Source of the DNA: an uncultured Streptomyces sp.
GTDB taxonomy: Bacteria; Actinomycetota; Actinomycetes; Streptomycetales; Streptomycetaceae
Direction: 5' to 3'
Assembly (NCBI RefSeq): GCF_947488945.1
Contig: NZ_CANLBS010000002.1
Coordinates: 124,001-188,000, forward strand
Length of the DNA stretch: 64,000 bases
Within the stretch, counting starts at the first letter, position 1. The number at the start of each line of letters is the position of its first letter. The position numbers were made by a program, and so were the translations under genes. The notes below the pieces were generated by a model. The model saw only the letters and a program-made list of their open reading frames with translations, was not told where the DNA came from and made no database searches. Below are positions 1 through 8,794 of the stretch, in pieces.

Positions 1-1076
1 AGCACCGCCTGGAGGTGCAACCGGGCCCCGGTCAGCGTCCGGTCGCCCACCGCGAGCACCCGCGCGCCCCCCTCGTCGGCGATCCGCACCAGCCGCCCGT
101 CCGGCGCCCACGCGGGCACGCCGGGGAACAGGTCGAGCCACACCGGGTCCTCGTCCACGTGCACCGTACGCGTCGTGCCGGTCTCCGGGTCCACCGCCAG
201 GTAGGCCTGTTCCCGCTGGTCGCGCGCCTGTACGAGGAGCAGCGGGGCGCCCGCGGACGACCAGTGCACCCGGGCCAGGTACGGGTACCGCGCACGGTCC
301 CAGACCACCTCGGTCCGGGCGCCGGCGAGATCGGTCACGAAGAGCCGTACCTCGGCGTTGGGCGTGCCGGCCGCCGGATACGCCACCTCGGCGGGCTTGC
401 GCTCCGGATGCGCGGGGTCGGCGATCCACCACCGCCGCACCGGACTCTCGTCGACCCGCGCGACCAGCAGCCGGTCCGACTCCGGGGACCACCAGAAGCC
501 CCGGTGGCGGTCCATCTCCTCGGCCGCCACGAACTCCGCCAGGCCGAACGAGACCTCCGGTCCGTCCGGTTCGGCCAGCGCCCGGTCGCCCTCGCCGTCC
601 GCGCCCACCACCCGCAGGGCGCCCTTCGCCACGTAGGCGACGTGCCGGCCGTCGGGGGAGGGGCGGGGGTCGATCACCGGGCCGGGCACCGGCAGCGCCC
701 GTGCGGTGCCCGCCCGCAGTTCCGCCACGTACACCTTCCCGGAGAGGGCGAAGGCCGCCAACTCGGCCCGCCCGTCGACCGCGTAGCCGACGATGCCGGC
801 CGAGCCCTCGCGGCTGCGCTCGCGCCGGGCGCGCTCCCGCGCGGACAGCTTCTCGGCCGAACCGCCCAACAGGACGGCCGGATCGGCGACGATCCGCTCC
901 TCGCCGGTCGAAAGGTCCAGCATCCACAGGCGGTTGGTCGCGTCCTCGCCCGAGGTGGAGCGCAGGAAGATCACCCGCGTCCCATCCGCTGAGACGGTGA
1001 ACGCCTTCGGCGCCCCGCGGGTGAACCGTTGTGAACGGGCGTGCTGGCGGGGAAAGGTCAACTTTTCCGAGGTCAT
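1..1076 (-). CDS. S9 family peptidase (DPP IV-like), N-terminal part, cut by window edge
   Basis: The reading frame is open from an ATG at 1074-1076 down to the window edge, giving about 358 residues without a stop. The sequence (for example SADGTRVIFLRS, RLWMLDLSTGEER, PSPDGRHVAYV, RGFWWSPESDRLLVARVD) has the blade repeats of the beta-propeller of prolyl oligopeptidase family S9, closest to the S9B/dipeptidyl peptidase IV type. The catalytic alpha/beta hydrolase domain with its Ser-Asp-His triad would lie beyond the left edge and cannot be checked. Such enzymes cleave short peptides. No signal peptide is seen, so it is probably cytoplasmic. It is divergent from the small membrane protein at 1242. 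Confidence 0.85.
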   Translation of the reverse strand, partial: MTSEKLTFPRQHARSQRFTRGAPKAFTVSADGTRVIFLRSTSGEDATNRLWMLDLSTGEERIVADPAVLLGGSAEKLSARERARRERSREGSAGIVGYAVDGRAELAAFALSGKVYVAELRAGTARALPVPGPVIDPRPSPDGRHVAYVAKGALRVVGADGEGDRALAEPDGPEVSFGLAEFVAAEEMDRHRGFWWSPESDRLLVARVDESPVRRWWIADPAHPERKPAEVAYPAAGTPNAEVRLFVTDLAGARTEVVWDRARYPYLARVHWSSAGAPLLLVQARDQREQAYLAVDPETGTTRTVHVDEDPVWLDLFPGVPAWAPDGRLVRIADEGGARVLAVGDRTLTGARLHLQAV

Positions 1077-1241
1077 GGCCCCGAACCTAGCCCGGACCGG
1101 CGGCCCGTGCGCCCCTCGTGCTGCTGTGACCCGAACAATGCCTTGGCACGGATAGTTATGATCCGTAGCGCTGGGTGGGTAAGAACCTGCCGACTCACGT
1201 CTGCTGTCCGTCCCCGACCGTACTGATGGAGGTGAACCGCC

Positions 1242-1436
1242 GTGGCACTCTCGATTTCGGCGGTGGTGCTGCTGGCGATCGTCGTCTTTCTGCTGATCCG
1301 GAAATCCGGACTGAAGGGCGGACACGCGGCGGTCTGCATGCTGCTCGGTTTCTACCTGGCGAGTTCCTCGATCGCGCCGACCATCACGGACTTCACGTCG
1401 AACGTCGCCGGCATGATCGGCGGCATCAAGTTCTGA
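1242..1436 (+). CDS. Small two-helix membrane protein, conserved hypothetical
   Basis: This 64-residue protein starts at GTG, preceded by a strong ribosome binding site GGAGGTGA at 1228-1235. Residues 3-19 (ISAVVLLAIVVFLLIRK) and about 28-50 are hydrophobic, so two membrane helices with a short charged turn (RKSGLKGG) are likely. The short tail ends in GGIKF. I do not recognise a function. The good Shine-Dalgarno and codon bias make it a real gene. It sits alone between a divergent peptidase gene and mshB. Confidence 0.75.
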   Translation: MALSISAVVLLAIVVFLLIRKSGLKGGHAAVCMLLGFYLASSSIAPTITDFTSNVAGMIGGIKF

Positions 1437-1661
1437 CGCCGGGGAGGCCCGGGCGTCCGTCGACCCCGGGCCGCGCCCCCCGCCGCCGCGTCCCGCCGGC
1501 GTGCGGGGTCCCGCCGTCCGCCGGTCGCGGCACGCCCCGCGCGGGCCCCTGTACCCCCTGCGGCGGCCGTCCGCCCCCGTACCGGCACGGCCGCACCCCG
1601 GACGTGTGAACCGCGGACACCTGTGCCCCGCCCTCGCGGCCGCAATCGTAGGGTGGTCCCC

Positions 1662-2579
1662 ATGAAGGACCTTCCCGCCCGCCGTCTGCTGCTGGTGCAC
1701 GCGCACCCCGACGACGAGTCGATCAACAACGGCGCCACCATGGCCAGGTACGCGGCCGAGGGCGCCCACGTCACGCTGGTGACGTGCACGCTCGGCGAGG
1801 AGGGCGAGGTCATCCCGCCGGAACTGGCGGGGCTCGCCGCCGACCGGGGCGACCGGCTCGGCCCCCACCGGGTGGGCGAACTCGCCGCCGCGATGAAGGA
1901 GCTGGGCGTCACCGACCACCGCTTCCTCGGCGGCCCCGGCCGGTTCCGCGACTCCGGGATGATGGGCGCGGAGCAGAACGCCCGCCCCGGCGCCTTCTGG
2001 GCGACGCCCGTGGACGAGGCTGCGGCCCCGCTGGTCGAGGTGATCCGCGAGATCCGCCCGCAGGTCCTCGTCACGTACGACCCCCGCGGCGGTTACGGCC
2101 ACCCCGACCACATCCAGGCGCACCGGGTGGCGACCCGCGCGGCCGGGCTGGCCGCCGACCCCGCGTACGGCTCCGGGGCCCCGCACGCCATCGCCAAGGT
2201 GTACTGGAACCGGATGCCCCGCCCGGTGGCCGAGGCCGCGTTCGACCGGCTCCGGACCACCGCCGCCGGCGCCTTCCCCGGGATCGCCGAGGTGGACGAC
2301 CTGCCGGGGGTGACCGACGAGGCGGACATCACCGCGGAGATCGACGGGTCCGCCCACGCCGCGGCCAAGACGGCCGCGATGCGGGCGCACGCCACCCAGA
2401 TCACCGTCGAGCCCGTCGGAGGAGCCTGCTTCGCCCTCTCCAACGGCTTGGCGCAGCCCCTCTTCACCACCGAGTACTACCAGTTGGCGCACGGTGTCCC
2501 CGGCGGGGACGGCGGGCGCGAACACGATCTCTTCGCGGGCGTCCCGGACGCCGCAGAAGTGCCGGGAGCACAGGCATGA
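1662..2579 (+). CDS. mshB: Mycothiol biosynthesis deacetylase MshB (PIG-L/LmbE family)
   Basis: This 305-residue PIG-L family deacetylase removes the acetyl group from N-acetylglucosaminyl-inositol, giving GlcN-Ins for mycothiol, the main thiol of actinomycetes. The metal-binding motif AHPDDE lies at residues 14-19. The second metal/catalytic segment is [36 protein letters not shown] is typical of MshB rather than of the mycothiol conjugate amidase Mca. I chose the ATG at 1662, where the family homology begins; an in-frame GTG at 1623 would add 13 unconserved residues. The stop overlaps the ATG of the next gene (ATGA), so the two are probably translationally coupled. Confidence 0.93.
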   Translation: MKDLPARRLLLVHAHPDDESINNGATMARYAAEGAHVTLVTCTLGEEGEVIPPELAGLAADRGDRLGPHRVGELAAAMKELGVTDHRFLGGPGRFRDSGMMGAEQNARPGAFWATPVDEAAAPLVEVIREIRPQVLVTYDPRGGYGHPDHIQAHRVATRAAGLAADPAYGSGAPHAIAKVYWNRMPRPVAEAAFDRLRTTAAGAFPGIAEVDDLPGVTDEADITAEIDGSAHAAAKTAAMRAHATQITVEPVGGACFALSNGLAQPLFTTEYYQLAHGVPGGDGGREHDLFAGVPDAAEVPGAQA

Positions 2580-3037
2580 GCAGCAGCAAGGACCGCGCCC
2601 GCGCCGGGGCGGAGGCACGCGCCCCGCGCACCAACGCCCCGCCGCGCACCGCCGGATCGACCCGCGAGGTGCCGCCCGCGGTGACCCCGGCGAGGGTCGC
2701 CGCGTACGTCGCCCTGGTGGTCCTCGGCGCGCTCGTCTCGCTCGCCGGTTCCCTGCTCCACGACGCCTGGTTCCCGGGCGGGCTGCTGCTGTCCCTCGCC
2801 GCGGCGGCGGGGGTGTTCTCCGCCGGACGGATGCTCACCCGGACCCAGTTCGGGGCGCTCGCCCCCGCCGCCGGATGGCTGGTCGGCATCGTCCTGCTGC
2901 TCGGCGGACGGCCGGAAGGCGACTATGTCTACGGCGACAGCGTCGCGTTGCTGCTGTTCATGCTCGGCGGGATGGTGGTCGCTGTGATCTGCGCCACCAC
3001 CTCGCGGCTTCCGGTTTCGGCCACCGACGGCGGGTGA
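2576..3037 (+). CDS. DUF6113-type integral membrane protein
   Basis: This 153-residue protein overlaps the mshB stop by four bases. Residues 1-40 are polar and probably cytoplasmic. About four hydrophobic stretches follow: [53 protein letters not shown] and [19 protein letters not shown] small membrane protein after mshB is a conserved arrangement in actinobacteria (Rv1170-Rv1171 from memory). Its biochemical role is unknown. The family name is from memory. Confidence 0.8.
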   Translation: MSSSKDRARAGAEARAPRTNAPPRTAGSTREVPPAVTPARVAAYVALVVLGALVSLAGSLLHDAWFPGGLLLSLAAAAGVFSAGRMLTRTQFGALAPAAGWLVGIVLLLGGRPEGDYVYGDSVALLLFMLGGMVVAVICATTSRLPVSATDGG

Positions 3038-3224
3038 ACCGGGGCCTGATGAGCACAGAACGGTCGCACGGGAGCATGCACGGGTGTGTGGCCGGGGTGG
3101 AGGTTTCCCCCGGCCGAGAAGTGCCGCCGCGCGGCGGCCAGTATGGTGGTGCGCGCGCCGAGCCGTCCCCTGGCCTGCGGCATGGGGGAAGTACGGGCGG
3201 CGGAGCCAATCGGGAGAGCCTGCT

Positions 3225-5408
3225 TTGAGTCGTGAAACTGACAGTTCGTCCTCCGGGCCCCAGGGGCGCGGTGGTGCCGCGTACCCGTCGGGCACGCCGC
3301 CGTACGGATCACGCCAGTATCCGTCGCTGAACCCGACGCAGGAGGAGCCTTCCGAGGCCCCCGAACCGGCGGAGCCGCCCCGGCCCGAGGAGAAGAAGAC
3401 CGAGACCACGCTGACGACGCGGATCCGGATCAACATCCCCGGTTCGCGGCCGATCCCGCCGGTCGTCATGCGTACGCCGATGGGCGAAGGCGAGGGCGAG
3501 AGCGCGGGCGACCGCCCGGACCCGGAACGCACCGTGGCCACCCCGGCCCCCGGTCCGGTCCCCGGCGCGCCCGCGCCCGGCGCCCCGGCCGCTTCCGGGT
3601 CCGAGGGGCCGGACTCCGGCGCCGACGGTCCGGCGCCGGCGAAGAGCGGCAGCGACTGGTTCGCCCCCCGCAAGAACGCCCCGGCTCCGCCGGCGGGCGA
3701 GAGCGGCGGTCCCGCGGACCGGAGCGGCGGCCCGTCCGCGGCCGGCGCCTCCGGCGACCGGCCGGCCGGAACCCCGCCCCGTGCGGACCTGCCGGGCTTC
3801 CCGGGCGGACCGCAGCAGGGTTTCCCGGGCGGGCCCCCGCCCGGCGGCACCCGTGACGGCGGCCCCGGCGGCCCGCGTTCCACCCCCGACTTCGGCGTAC
3901 GGCCCCCCGGTCCGGGCGGCCCGACGACGGGCCCCGCGGCCGGAACGGCGTCCTTCGCGCCCGGCGGCCAGGGCGGTCCCGGCCAGGGGCCGGGTGCTCA
4001 GGGGCCGGGTGCGCAGGGGCTCAGCGGCCAGGGTCCTGGTGCGCAGGGTCCGCGTGCTCAGGGCCCGGGCGTCGGTGGTCCCGCCGGGGGGCCGGGTGGT
4101 CCCGGCGCACCCACGGGTCCGGCGGCGGGCAATCCGTTCGGTCCCGGTCCGGGCGGTCCCCACGGGGGCACGGGCGGCCCCGGTCCGGGCGGCCCGGGTG
4201 GCGGCACGGGCGGCCCCCGCAGCGGTGTGCCGCCGCGGATGTCCGACGACACCGCGATCCTGACCCCGCAGCAGCCGGCCCCCGAGCCGCGCGGCGGGCA
4301 CGTCTCCGGCGACACCCTCACCGGCGGCATCCCGGTGATCCCGGGCGGTCCCCGGCCGTTCCCCGGCGGCCCCGGCTCCCCGGACGGCCCGACGGCCGGC
4401 GGACCGGACTCCCCGGAGCCCGCCCGCCGGACGCCCGCCCCGGCCCCGGCCCCCAGGAAGAAGGGCCGCTCCAAGGTCACCCTGCTCGGCGTGGCCGCGG
4501 TCGTGCTGCTCGGCGTCGCGTACGGCGCGGGTCTGCTGCTGAACCACTCCGAGGTCCCCAAGGGGACCAGCGTGCTCGGCGTGGACATCGGCGGCGGCAC
4601 GAAGCAGGAGGCGGTCGACACCCTCGACAAGGCCCTCGGCAAGCGCGCCCAGGCGCCGATGACGCTCTCGGTGGACGGCAAGGAGGCCCAGCTCGACCCG
4701 GAGAAGGCCGGGCTCGGACTGGACGCCGAGGAGACCGTGCGCGGCGCGGCGGGCAGCGACTACAACCCGGTCTCGGTGATCGGCTCCCTCTTCGGCGGGG
4801 ACCGTCCGGCGGACCCGGTGATCCCGGTCGACGAGGAGAAGCTCGGCGCCGCCCTCACCGAACTGGCGGGCGTGTCCGGAACCGCCGGCGAGGGCACCAT
4901 CAAGTTCGAGCCGAACAAGGCGATCGCCGTGCCCGGCAAGTCCGGGCAGCGCCTCGACGTCAACCAGTCGATCATCTCGGTCCGCGACGCCTACCGGGCC
5001 CAGGTGCAGACGGGCAAGGCCTCCACGGTCGAACTGCCCGTCAGCACCCAGGAACCCACCATCACCCAGGCCGAACTGGACCGGGCGATGAAGGAGTTCG
5101 CCGAGCCCGCGATGTCCGGCCTGATCACGATCAAGGCGGGCCCGAAGGAGATCCAGTTCGGCCCGGCGCGGTCGCTGCCGCAGATCCTGTCGATGAAGGC
5201 GATCGACGGCAGGCTCGTCGACCACTACGACAAGCAGGCCATCGAGACCCTGTGCGACGGAGTCTTCGACGGCATCATGGCCGTCAAGGCGGACGGCAAG
5301 AAGCACCAGGTCGGCCCGGACGACGTGGCCCAGGCCATGAAGACCGCGCTGACCGGCAAGACGCCCGCCGAGCGGACCGTCACGATCGACCTGACCGGCG
5401 CGGGCTGA
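3225..5408 (+). CDS. Membrane-anchored PG_binding_4 (VanW-N type) domain protein with long Pro/Gly-rich N-terminus
   Basis: This protein of about 727 residues starts at TTG 3225, preceded by GGGAGA at 3212-3217; the upstream in-frame extension is compositionally unlike protein. Residues 1 to about 415 are low-complexity Pro/Gly/Ala with short Gln-Gly-Pro repeats near 3970-4070 and should be cytoplasmic and disordered. One membrane helix (LLGVAAVVLLGVAYGAGLLL) lies at about 417-438. The outside part begins VPKGTSVLGVDIGGGTKQEAVDTL, the opening of PG_binding_4 domains found before VanW and L,D-transpeptidase domains. A second, similar domain follows, but no VanW or YkuD catalytic domain. A cell-wall contact protein is the likely role. 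Confidence 0.8.
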   Translation: MSRETDSSSSGPQGRGGAAYPSGTPPYGSRQYPSLNPTQEEPSEAPEPAEPPRPEEKKTETTLTTRIRINIPGSRPIPPVVMRTPMGEGEGESAGDRPDPERTVATPAPGPVPGAPAPGAPAASGSEGPDSGADGPAPAKSGSDWFAPRKNAPAPPAGESGGPADRSGGPSAAGASGDRPAGTPPRADLPGFPGGPQQGFPGGPPPGGTRDGGPGGPRSTPDFGVRPPGPGGPTTGPAAGTASFAPGGQGGPGQGPGAQGPGAQGLSGQGPGAQGPRAQGPGVGGPAGGPGGPGAPTGPAAGNPFGPGPGGPHGGTGGPGPGGPGGGTGGPRSGVPPRMSDDTAILTPQQPAPEPRGGHVSGDTLTGGIPVIPGGPRPFPGGPGSPDGPTAGGPDSPEPARRTPAPAPAPRKKGRSKVTLLGVAAVVLLGVAYGAGLLLNHSEVPKGTSVLGVDIGGGTKQEAVDTLDKALGKRAQAPMTLSVDGKEAQLDPEKAGLGLDAEETVRGAAGSDYNPVSVIGSLFGGDRPADPVIPVDEEKLGAALTELAGVSGTAGEGTIKFEPNKAIAVPGKSGQRLDVNQSIISVRDAYRAQVQTGKASTVELPVSTQEPTITQAELDRAMKEFAEPAMSGLITIKAGPKEIQFGPARSLPQILSMKAIDGRLVDHYDKQAIETLCDGVFDGIMAVKADGKKHQVGPDDVAQAMKTALTGKTPAERTVTIDLTGAG

Positions 5409-5434
5409 CCCACGTCCGGTTCGCCGTTACCCAC

Positions 5435-5478
5435 CGCCCCCGCCCCCGGTGCCGCCTCGCGGCCCGGGGGCGGGGGCG
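5435..5478 (+). terminator. Hairpin terminator after PG_binding_4 gene
   Basis: A 15-bp perfect GC stem pairs 5435-5449 with 5464-5478, 27 bases after the stop at 5408. There is no T-run, as is usual for Streptomyces terminators. Confidence 0.7.
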
Positions 5479-5616
5479 TACGTCGTCGTTGTGCGTCGTA
5501 CGGCGTGCTTCGTCGGCGGTGGCGTACGGGGGCCGGGGGCAGGGGCGTTGTCGGTGCGGGCGGGTACGTTCGGCCGGGTCCGGCATTCCTCCCACCACGA
5601 GATTCGGGAGACTCTC

Positions 5617-6054
5617 ATGGCGACCCCCTGGGCCCTCACCTTCGACTGCGCCGACCCGGTCGGGCTGGCCGCCTTCTGGGCCCTGGCCCTCGGCTACGAA
5701 CCCGCCCCGCCGCCCGAGGGGTTCGACACCTGGCATGCCTGGTACGCCGACCAGGGCGTCCCGGAGGCGGAGTGGGACGACGGCGCGGGGCTGCGCGACC
5801 CCGAGGGCATCGGCCCCGGCCTCTCCTTCCTCAAGGTCCCCGAGCCCAAGCGGGCCAAGAACCGCCTGCACCTGGACATCAAGGCCGGTGGCGGCCGCCA
5901 GACCCCCTGGGAGACCCGCTGGCCCCGCGTCACGGCCGCGGTGGACCGGCTGACGGCGGCCGGCGCACGCGTCGCCTCCGTCGAGGAGCTGAACGGCCGG
6001 CCGGACCACTTCGTGCTGGAGGACCCGGAGGGGAACGTCTTCTGCGTGGTGTGA
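5617..6054 (+). CDS. VOC / glyoxalase-like domain protein
   Basis: This 145-residue single-module protein runs from the opening strand (ALTFDCADPVGLAAFWALALGYE) to the end strand (DHFVLEDPEGNVFCVV), typical of the glyoxalase-like VOC fold seen in many actinomycete proteins. The internal RLHLDIKAGG segment supplies a metal-ligand-like His. The terminal Glu is in EDPEGN. The start at ATG 5617 follows TTCGGGAG. The substrate cannot be predicted; relatives include resistance proteins and uncharacterised dioxygenase-like proteins. It appears monocistronic, with hairpins on both sides. Confidence 0.85.
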   Translation: MATPWALTFDCADPVGLAAFWALALGYEPAPPPEGFDTWHAWYADQGVPEAEWDDGAGLRDPEGIGPGLSFLKVPEPKRAKNRLHLDIKAGGGRQTPWETRWPRVTAAVDRLTAAGARVASVEELNGRPDHFVLEDPEGNVFCVV

Positions 6055-6108
6055 GGGGAGTGCGCTGGGTGGTGGGCCGGCCGTGTGGCGCCCGGACACC
6101 GGCTCGGC

Positions 6109-6147
6109 AGCGACAGCTCGAAAGAGGGAATGGCGGGAGCTGTCGCT
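6109..6147 (+). terminator. Hairpin after VOC gene
   Basis: An 11-bp perfect inverted repeat (AGCGACAGCTC, 6109-6119, with 6137-6147) lies 55 bases after the VOC stop and before the next gene. It probably works as a terminator. Confidence 0.6.
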
Positions 6148-6220
6148 CCCCCTTCCGGCCAAGTGGTGGGCGTGATCACCGCCTACTGCAACGGCATGCC
6201 GAAGTGCCCACACCGGGTGA

Positions 6221-6580
6221 ATGAATAAGCCGGTGAACGAAGACGACCACGAGATCGAAGACCTGCAGAGGGAAGTAGCCGGCCTTCTGTTGGAGTACGT
6301 CTACGCGCCACTGCTGGAAGACCAGCACGTACGAGGGGTCCTGCCCGCTCCGGAGGGTGCCCCCGCAGTCCGAGTCGCCCTCGGCGACAGGGACGAGTGC
6401 GTGCCCTCCCGGCTCACGATGTACGAGATCCCCCTGGGCGCGGGTGATGAACTGCGTACCTCGCACGACGTCGTCGCTCTCCTTCGGGCTGCACACACCG
6501 GGACGCACATCTACCCCTCGGACAGAGTCACTTCCGTCATGGGAATGGATCTGTACCTGGTCGACCCCGGCCACTCTTGA
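6221..6580 (+). CDS. Hypothetical protein, probable N-terminal part of a frameshifted gene
   Basis: A 119-residue ORF starts at ATG (MNKPVNEDDHEIEDLQ) and stops at TGA 6578-6580. It is acidic, with no signal peptide or membrane helix, and I recognise no domain. Codon bias is weaker than in its neighbours, which suggests recent acquisition. Coding-like sequence continues directly downstream in the +1 frame (DPG then LEEAPFTTHDW) with no start codon or ribosome binding site of its own. The two parts therefore look like one gene of about 217 residues broken by a one-base insertion or a sequencing error. Confidence 0.55.
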   Translation: MNKPVNEDDHEIEDLQREVAGLLLEYVYAPLLEDQHVRGVLPAPEGAPAVRVALGDRDECVPSRLTMYEIPLGAGDELRTSHDVVALLRAAHTGTHIYPSDRVTSVMGMDLYLVDPGHS

Positions 6581-6878
6581 AGAGGCGCCGTTCACCACGC
6601 ACGACTGGGCCTCCACCCTCCTGCGGTGCCTTGCTCGGCCGCCGGACGGGCGCCCGGAGACAGGGCTACGCGGATTCCTGTTCACAGCAGGAGGGCTGTT
6701 GCGCCTTTACCTGGACAGCGCTGACGTACGTGGTGTCGTCGGCGCTGACGTACGGCCCGGCGGTGCACTGACCGCCCTCCTGGCGGCGCTGCCCTCACTG
6801 CTCGGGCGGGAATGGGGGACCCCGGACACGCTCGACGACCCTCACTGCCGGTACGTGGTGGATCTCACCGGATGGTGA
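6579..6878 (+). pseudogene. C-terminal continuation of the 6221 gene in the +1 frame
   Basis: This frame encodes about 99 protein-like residues (EEAPFTTHDWASTLLRCL, then GLRGFLFTAGGLLRLYLD, ending in CRYVVDLTGW) with normal GC-rich third positions. The nearest upstream in-frame start codon lies inside the first ORF, where this frame gives nonsense. Skipping one base next to the TGA at 6578 joins it smoothly to the first ORF. The likely reading is a frameshift; programmed +1 frameshifting is possible but the slip site is not a classical one. Confidence 0.5.
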
Positions 6879-6942
6879 GCAGCAGAGGCACGAACACTCG
6901 GCACACGGTTGTAGTGCGGGTCCGGCCGGGGAGAGGAGCGGC

Positions 6943-8433
6943 TCAGCGGCTTTTGGCCGACGGGTAGACGCTGAGGTCGCCGTAGTCGGACAGCACGCCG
7001 GCCAGGTCACCGGGGGTGTGCCGGAGGGTGGCGTCCAGGAAGGCGAGGGTGGTCGCGGCGACGACGTGCGGGCTTTCGTGGCGGCCCAGGGAGCCGACCG
7101 TCGAGGGCACAGGCGGCAGGTAGAGGGGGCTGTCCATGAAGGTGAGGTGTGCGGCGCCGGGGACAGTGAGTCGGTAGCTCGTCGCGGTGCCGGCCCGGAG
7201 GGCCTCGGTGAGACGGGGCAGGTAACGCGGGTCGGTCGCAGGAGTGATGGCCTGGGTGAGCGCGAGGGCCGGCTGCTGGAGGGCGGGGAGGGCGGGGCCG
7301 TGGGGGTAGCCGTCCAGATCGATGACGGCGTCGAACCGGCGGTCCTGCCGCGCCGCTTGCAGAGCGGCCGCGCCGCCCATGGAGTGCCCGGTGACTGCGA
7401 CCCGACCGGTGTCCAGGCGCCCGGTCAGCGGGTCCGTGTTCTCACCTCGGTCCAGATGCTCCAGCTGGGTGAGGGCGAAGCGGAGATCTGCGGCCCGGAC
7501 GGCCGTCCAGCCGACCGCCAGCCTGCCGTCCTCGTCCCGGTCTCCGGTGGAGGCGATCTTGGCGTGGATCGTTCGGCCGTCGGCGAGTACGACGGCGGCG
7601 GAGTCGTAGGGGTGGTCGAGAGCGACGACCACATAGCCGTGGCTGGCCAGTTCTTCCGCCCACGCGGTGTTCTGGGTACGCACTCCGCCCGATCCGGGAG
7701 AGAACAGCACCACCGGGAACCGTTCGCCCCCGCCGGCCACCGGAGCGCCGAAGACCGCATGGGTGCGGGCACGCGGGACGCCGTCGACCAGGAAACCGGG
7801 CAGGCCGGCCTCGCGGGCGAGGGCATCGGAGACGGTGCGCGCCTCCTGCTCCGTACGACCGAGGTACTGGGCCCGCTGCCCGCCCGCGGGGCCTTTCCGC
7901 GCGGGATACCAGAGCTGGAGCACGACGGTGCGCCGGTCGTGCGGATCAGCGGTGAAGCTCTCCGGGCGGAGCGGGTCGGTCCACTGCACCACGCGGGTGC
8001 CGACCGCGAAAGGGCCCGAGGGCTCGGGAAAGACGGGCACGGGAAAGGCCCAGGCTGCCACCGGACCCATGGCGATCAGGCCGACGCAAGCCACTGACCC
8101 CGGCATCGCAAGCCACCATCGGGCCCGCCGCGTCGGCCGTCCGGTACGGCGTCGCAGCAGGGGAGAGAGGGCGAACGGCGACGCGACGGCAGCACCTGCC
8201 ACTACCGGCAGCATCTGCCAGCGGATCCCTGTCACGCTCAGCACGATCGCGGACGGCACGAAAACCGCCGCCGCGGCCATCGTGACGCGTGGGCGGGCGG
8301 CGGGAGCAAGCCAGCGTGCCACCACCAGCGCGACGGCACCCAGCAGGACAAGGAGTTCCAGGGGGGACAGGTACAGCCCCGTGATGTTCTCGGCCACCCG
8401 GTCATACTCGACGCCGGGCACGCGCTGCCACAT
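6943..8433 (-). CDS. Membrane-anchored alpha/beta hydrolase (PAF acetylhydrolase-like)
   Basis: This 496-residue protein starts at ATG 8431-8433, preceded by a GAAGGCG-like ribosome binding site; longer in-frame starts reach into sequence with poor coding character. Residues 15 to about 150 contain four membrane helices (for example LELLVLLGAVALVVARWL and ACVGLIAMGPVAAWAF). The rest is an alpha/beta hydrolase: oxyanion region FPVVLFSPGSGG, nucleophile GHSMGG at about residue 350, acid VIDLDGY, and His in GAAHLTFMDSP. The layout resembles platelet-activating-factor acetylhydrolases, which cleave short acyl esters. The active domain's side of the membrane is uncertain. It is divergent from the phospholipase C gene. 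Confidence 0.85.
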   Translation of the reverse strand: MWQRVPGVEYDRVAENITGLYLSPLELLVLLGAVALVVARWLAPAARPRVTMAAAAVFVPSAIVLSVTGIRWQMLPVVAGAAVASPFALSPLLRRRTGRPTRRARWWLAMPGSVACVGLIAMGPVAAWAFPVPVFPEPSGPFAVGTRVVQWTDPLRPESFTADPHDRRTVVLQLWYPARKGPAGGQRAQYLGRTEQEARTVSDALAREAGLPGFLVDGVPRARTHAVFGAPVAGGGERFPVVLFSPGSGGVRTQNTAWAEELASHGYVVVALDHPYDSAAVVLADGRTIHAKIASTGDRDEDGRLAVGWTAVRAADLRFALTQLEHLDRGENTDPLTGRLDTGRVAVTGHSMGGAAALQAARQDRRFDAVIDLDGYPHGPALPALQQPALALTQAITPATDPRYLPRLTEALRAGTATSYRLTVPGAAHLTFMDSPLYLPPVPSTVGSLGRHESPHVVAATTLAFLDATLRHTPGDLAGVLSDYGDLSVYPSAKSR

Positions 8434-8794
8434 CGCTCGCGGGTCGCCTTCGTGTGGAACCGTGGTCGCACTCCGGGGCAGGTCCCCGTGCGACCGGAGT
8501 GGTACGCGAACCCGCCGGATCAGCGGCCGCACTGCCACCCGGGAGGTACGGGAAATCCTCCTGCGGTCGTGGCGTCGCACGGTGCCGTCGGACGACCCCG
8601 GAGGTGAGAGGGGCAGGTGGGAGGGGCGCGGCCGTGTCTCGAACGGGTGCCTCGTCACGCGAACCCGCTGTCGCCGTACGGGCCGGGGCCGTTCACCGGG
8701 AGGTCATGCGCCGGCCGGGTGGACTCCGTCCGGAAGCGGCATGGTTGCGCGGCGGCGCGCCTCCGGGGTGCGCCCGGAGACGAAGGCAGGGCGC
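8434..8794. other. 361-bp divergent intergenic region, hydrolase / phospholipase C
   Basis: No ORF here has convincing coding character. It must hold the promoters of both divergent genes. The only recognisable motif is the PHO-box-like pair at 8691-8712. Confidence 0.6.
8691..8712 (+). promoter_or_regulatory. Candidate PHO box (PhoP direct repeats) upstream of phospholipase C
   Basis: Two adjacent 11-base units, GTTCACCGGGA and GGTCATGCGCC, both begin G(T/G)TCA. Streptomyces PhoP binds 11-bp direct repeats with a GTTCA-type core upstream of phosphatase genes. The site lies 83 bases before the phospholipase C start, which suits phosphate-starvation activation. Only two units are seen. Confidence 0.4.

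Noticed and set aside
1157..1162. TATGAT as a -10 element for the gene at 1242
   Set aside because: No acceptable -35 sequence occurs at 16-19 bases upstream, so the promoter call is not supported.
3309..5306. Very long minus-strand ORF opposite the PG_binding_4 gene
   Set aside because: It is an antisense shadow of a GC-rich gene, with Arg/Gly/Ala-only composition and no ribosome binding site or domain.
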